DNA of 17,019 bases, from the NCBI GenBank assembly GCA_021846145.1, contig JAJZCJ010000037.1, forward strand, positions 1 through 17,019, written 5' to 3'. The notes below the pieces were generated by a model. The model made no database searches. It had not been told where the DNA came from and worked only from the letters and a program-made list of their open reading frames with translations. Every line of letters begins with the position of its first letter. The first letter of the stretch is position 1. Below are positions 14,256 to 17,019 of this stretch, in pieces. The DNA is from Bacillota bacterium. GTDB taxonomy: Bacteria; Bacillota; Bacilli; Alicyclobacillales; SLC66. The position numbers and the translations under genes were made by a program.

Positions 14256-15190
14256 AACAACGGCAACAAGTGGAGCACATTCTCAATCACAGCGAATGGT
14301 TGGTGACCATGCGTGGCAAACGATGCGGGGGCTCCTACGCCAATAAAATGAAATCCCGCAGCACTAGCTGCTAACTGATCGGAAACCGAATCACCAATCA
14401 CATACACCGCTTCAGGCAAAAAATCTTGTGCCCCCAATACGTATGTATAAGGATGCGGTTTTGCGAGCGTAAAGGGAGTGAGGCCTTGCTCGTTTTCTGC
14501 TTTTCTGACATCATCAATGGTCACAATCTGCGCTTGCTTAAAATACGCCATCAGACCATGCGCGGCAAACGGCACTGTGAGTTCCTGCAACGGTCTCCCC
14601 GTGCCAATCCCTAAGCTATATCCGCGATTGCGCAACTGTTGCAACACGTTGATTAGCAAATCTGCATCTACCATGGTCTCATCAAATTGGATCATCCCAT
14701 CGCGCAAAAAAGGCGTGTCAGGCCATGATCCTAAATGCACCTGTTGAAACACCTGATAAACCTTTTGGAAAAAGCCTTGATCAAAAACGGCTGCCTTATG
14801 CTCTAGCGCCCGCAAAAAGTTCGCCCCAGTCCCTTCCACATCGGCCAACACATCTAGTATGAACTGATCTAATGCTTGTGCCACCAACTGATCGCAAGAT
14901 AAGCGACTGATCGCAAGGACAATGGCGTATGTTTTATCCCAATTGCTATTAAGTGCTCGATCACGCAAGAAAGCCAGCAGCGGTTCAGGCAAAAACACAC
15001 TGCGCAACGAGTCTACCTCTGCAAGCGATTGCGCGCTCGCACGCCGATCAAGTGGCGGAACAATACCAAGTTGCGTGCATTGCTGCTCGTAAAAATAGGC
15101 GCAGGTCACTGCCAGCGTCCGGTAATAGCCTTGCTCTTTTAACAGCACCCCATCGACATCAAAGAGCAACAGTGTCCGCGCTTTGCTCAT
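14252..15190 (-). CDS. HAD-superfamily phosphatase, last gene of the hisD-hisB cassette
   Basis: HAD-type hydrolase of 312 residues. Motif I is DVDGV (nucleophile D11, D13), motif II is GIGTGRP (T197), motif III is K244 in LAKPHP, and motif IV is GDSVSD (D267, D271). An unusually long insert between motifs I and II (about residues 15-185, largely helical) would be the cap that selects the substrate. ATG at 15190 overlaps the hisB stop as ATGA, so translation is coupled. The open frame extends upstream to 15364 but only inside hisB. The specific substrate is not recognisable. Context suggests a phosphorylated product of the adjacent HisB-like dehydratase, such as histidinol phosphate or an analogue, but phosphoglycolate-type or generic activity is equally possible. 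Confidence 0.85.
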   Translation of the reverse strand: MSKARTLLLFDVDGVLLKEQGYYRTLAVTCAYFYEQQCTQLGIVPPLDRRASAQSLAEVDSLRSVFLPEPLLAFLRDRALNSNWDKTYAIVLAISRLSCDQLVAQALDQFILDVLADVEGTGANFLRALEHKAAVFDQGFFQKVYQVFQQVHLGSWPDTPFLRDGMIQFDETMVDADLLINVLQQLRNRGYSLGIGTGRPLQELTVPFAAHGLMAYFKQAQIVTIDDVRKAENEQGLTPFTLAKPHPYTYVLGAQDFLPEAVYVIGDSVSDQLAASAAGFHFIGVGAPASFATHGHQPFAVIENVLHLLPLF

Positions 15191-15825
15191 CGAATTTCTG
15201 TGCTCATGGAGATCGCTCCTGCCACGCCTGCCGTCATTTGTTGCCGCCATTCCCGCGAAGTGAGCGCCTCGTATAATGCCATCCCAAACGCCCGAAAAGT
15301 CGCTTCCCAGATATGATGCCCATGGCGCGATCTGCCTTTGATCACATCGAGATGCAAGGTGCAAGCGGCACCTTGTACAAAGCCTTCAAAAAAAGCGATC
15401 AAGTCTTCGCTATGCATACCTTCTACCGCTTCAGGAAGCTCGACTGTCCCCACTTGCCAATCAAAATACGCGCGATTTTCAAAAGATACCACCGCCCGTG
15501 TCAACGCCTCGTCGATCGTACCATACGCATAGCCATAGCCTACGAGCCCTTGATCCACATGATGATCGATATACTCTTTATACGCCCGCCCTAACGTGAT
15601 GCCAACGTCTTCTGTCACAAGGTGCACCAAATCAAAATGATCCAGCGTGACATCGATCGCAATATTAGTCTGACTGCGCCACTGCACATGTTCAAGCATA
15701 TGATTAAAAAAAGGCAATAGCGTGCCCAGCTTTTTTTTCGCTTCTGGATCCCTTTTCCCTCGATCTAGCAAGACGGTGATCGTCGATTCACTAGTTGTTC
15801 TAGTCACTTTGATGTGCTTGTCCAT
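15187..15825 (-). CDS. hisB: Divergent imidazoleglycerol-phosphate dehydratase (HisB-like)
   Basis: Homologue of the manganese enzyme that dehydrates imidazoleglycerol phosphate in histidine synthesis. The 212 residues form two IGPD half-domains. The second metal motif is intact (HHIWEATF, H170, H171, E174). The first is altered: canonical DDHHTxED reads LVHLVTED (67-73 region), so the second His is Leu69 and the preceding Asp pair is lost. The helix entry reads FFNHML. The usual FK of FKAxxRAL is FR (R178), and the C-terminal phosphate-binding STKG signature is missing; the chain ends SMSTEIR. ATG at 15825 has AAGGGAG 7 bases upstream and lies 4 bases after the hisD stop; the longer frame to 15885 overlaps hisD. 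The family is sure; the histidine role is uncertain. Confidence 0.82.
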   Translation of the reverse strand: MDKHIKVTRTTSESTITVLLDRGKRDPEAKKKLGTLLPFFNHMLEHVQWRSQTNIAIDVTLDHFDLVHLVTEDVGITLGRAYKEYIDHHVDQGLVGYGYAYGTIDEALTRAVVSFENRAYFDWQVGTVELPEAVEGMHSEDLIAFFEGFVQGAACTLHLDVIKGRSRHGHHIWEATFRAFGMALYEALTSREWRQQMTAGVAGAISMSTEIR

Positions 15826-15829
15826 GTCT

Positions 15830-17019
15830 TTACTCCCTTTCTTCAACCGCTTTGGCGTGCGTTTCAAATCCTTCCATCGTGGCAAACGACGCAGCCAATT
15901 TACGCACTCTTTGAAATCCTTCCTTGGTTACATAGCCAATCGAAGATCGTTTCATAAAATCATGAATAGAGACAGCAGAAATAGTGCGCGCATTGCGTCC
16001 GGTGGGCAAAATTGCATTTGGCCCTAGTAAAAAATTACATAGTGTAATCGGTGTATGATCACCGAGCAGGATCTCTCCCGCATTTTCTATTTGTGGTAAA
16101 AGCGCGAATGGCTCCCGCACCTGAACCTCCATGTGTTCTGGCGCATAAGAATTGACAAAATCAATCGCCTCATTCATGGAGTCAAATTCAAGGATGCCAC
16201 CGTAGCGCGCAAACACCGTGGAGACAAACTCGCGCCGCCTATCACTTTGAATTTCCCCGATCAATTGAATAAGTTCGCGTTCCACTGCAGCAGCTAGATC
16301 GGCACTAGGCGTCACTAGTAGGGAGGCGCTATCTGGCCCATGCTCTGCCTCAATCATCAGATCCAGTGCGACGTTGTGTGGATTGGCTCCCTCATCCGCG
16401 AGAATAATCGCTTCACTTGGACCCGCGGGAACGCCAGGATCAATCATCCCTGCAAGCAATCGTTTGGCGGCGGTGACATACGGGTTACCAGGTCCAATCA
16501 CTTTGGCACATTTGGGCACGCTCTCTGTTCCATAAGCAACAGCGGCAATCGCTTGCGCTCCCCCGACCTTGTAAATTTCCCGGAGACCCAAAAGTTGTGC
16601 AACATACAGTATCGCGGGGTCGACTTCGCCTTGTTCATTCGGAGGCGTTATCACAATAATGCGCGGCACGCCCGCCACTACAGCAGGAGTCCCTAGCATC
16701 AGCAAAACGGAGGGAAAACTCCCCTTTCCACGCGGCACATACAGCGCCACGTCACTGATCGGAGTCACCTTTTCCCCCGCCATAACGCCCTGATCCACTT
16801 CCATCATCCAAATTGGTTCCGGCTTTTGTGCCGCGTGGAATCGACGAATATTTTGTGCCGCATAACTCAGCGTTTCTGCCATTTCATCAGTGACTTGGGC
16901 TAATCCCCATTGCCACTCATCATCAGACACACGCAGCCCACCTTGGGGCAACACGACATGATCAAATTGCTCCGTATACTCAATCAGCGCTGCGTCTCCC
17001 CTGAGTCGCACTGCTTCAA
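15830..17019 (-). CDS. hisD: Histidinol dehydrogenase family protein, HisD-like (5' end cut by window edge)
   Basis: About 395 residues are visible; about 35-40 N-terminal residues lie beyond base 17019, and the first visible codons read EAVRLRGDAAL. HisD family marks include VGGAQAIAAVAYGTE, GPGNPYV, AGPSEAIILAD, AEHGPDS and YAPEHMEV. Numbered from the V of VRLRGD, catalytic E292 and H293 match E326/H327 of the E. coli enzyme. Of the four zinc ligands (E. coli Q259, H262, D360, H419), the two histidines are kept (H224, H385) but Gln is Glu221 (IEAEH) and Asp is Asn326 (TLCNFLLGPNAILPT). The NHVLPT motif reads NAILPT. These changes resemble HisD paralogues used outside histidine synthesis. 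The HisB-like and HAD genes follow tightly. The symbol is a family label only. Confidence 0.85.
   Translation of the reverse strand, partial: EAVRLRGDAALIEYTEQFDHVVLPQGGLRVSDDEWQWGLAQVTDEMAETLSYAAQNIRRFHAAQKPEPIWMMEVDQGVMAGEKVTPISDVALYVPRGKGSFPSVLLMLGTPAVVAGVPRIIVITPPNEQGEVDPAILYVAQLLGLREIYKVGGAQAIAAVAYGTESVPKCAKVIGPGNPYVTAAKRLLAGMIDPGVPAGPSEAIILADEGANPHNVALDLMIEAEHGPDSASLLVTPSADLAAAVERELIQLIGEIQSDRRREFVSTVFARYGGILEFDSMNEAIDFVNSYAPEHMEVQVREPFALLPQIENAGEILLGDHTPITLCNFLLGPNAILPTGRNARTISAVSIHDFMKRSSIGYVTKEGFQRVRKLAASFATMEGFETHAKAVEERE

Noticed and set aside
15191..15364. 58-codon N-terminal extension of the HAD gene
   Set aside because: It lies wholly inside hisB; the HAD fold starts at MSKARTLLLFDVDG and the ATGA overlap marks the start.
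15826..15885. 20-codon N-terminal extension of hisB
   Set aside because: It overlaps the end of hisD; AAGGGAG is well placed for the ATG at 15825.

Overview
The window is a dense, mostly minus-strand stretch of a Gram-positive (Firmicutes) genome. Signs of this are AGGAGG-type ribosome binding sites, GTG/TTG starts, a bkd operon under a sigma-54 regulator, a neighbouring DUF2627 gene and a moderate GC content. Gene content and protein style suggest the Bacillales, perhaps the Alicyclobacillaceae; that placement is inference. No rRNA, tRNA, CRISPR array or insertion sequence was seen.

Bases 1-7469 (minus strand) hold a branched-chain amino acid catabolic operon. Read in the direction of transcription it is leucine dehydrogenase, dihydrolipoamide dehydrogenase, E1-alpha, E1-beta, E2, lipoyl synthase (lipA), then an OmpR-type response regulator cut by the left edge. 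Leucine, valine and isoleucine are deaminated to 2-oxoacids and oxidised to branched acyl-CoAs, which in this group usually feed branched-chain fatty acids. LipA makes the lipoyl cofactor of E2. Upstream of leucine dehydrogenase is a near-perfect -24/-12 sigma-54 promoter. Further upstream is a cluster of TTGC-N(0-2)-GCAA palindromes, the likely enhancer, and then bkdR (7644-9686), a sigma-54 activator with an N-terminal Rossmann-like domain. A terminator for bkdR abuts the sigma-54 promoter.

Bases 9792-12674 hold a small DUF2627 membrane protein gene and then a molybdenum cofactor cluster in two divergent arms. One arm is moaC and mogA/moaB (minus). The other is a fused moaD-moaE gene followed by moeB/thiF (plus).

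Bases 12675-14255 hold an unrecognised 59-residue protein gene (minus) with its own hairpin terminator and a membrane-anchored GH18-type glycosidase (plus).

Bases 14252-17019 (minus) hold a tight hisD-hisB-HAD phosphatase cassette, with hisD cut by the right edge. Both his-type enzymes lack residues that are near-invariant in genuine histidine enzymes: two HisD zinc ligands, and a HisB metal-ligand histidine plus its C-terminal signature. The cassette may be a divergent histidine module or a paralogous dehydratase/phosphatase/dehydrogenase pathway. It is the part of the window most worth following up.
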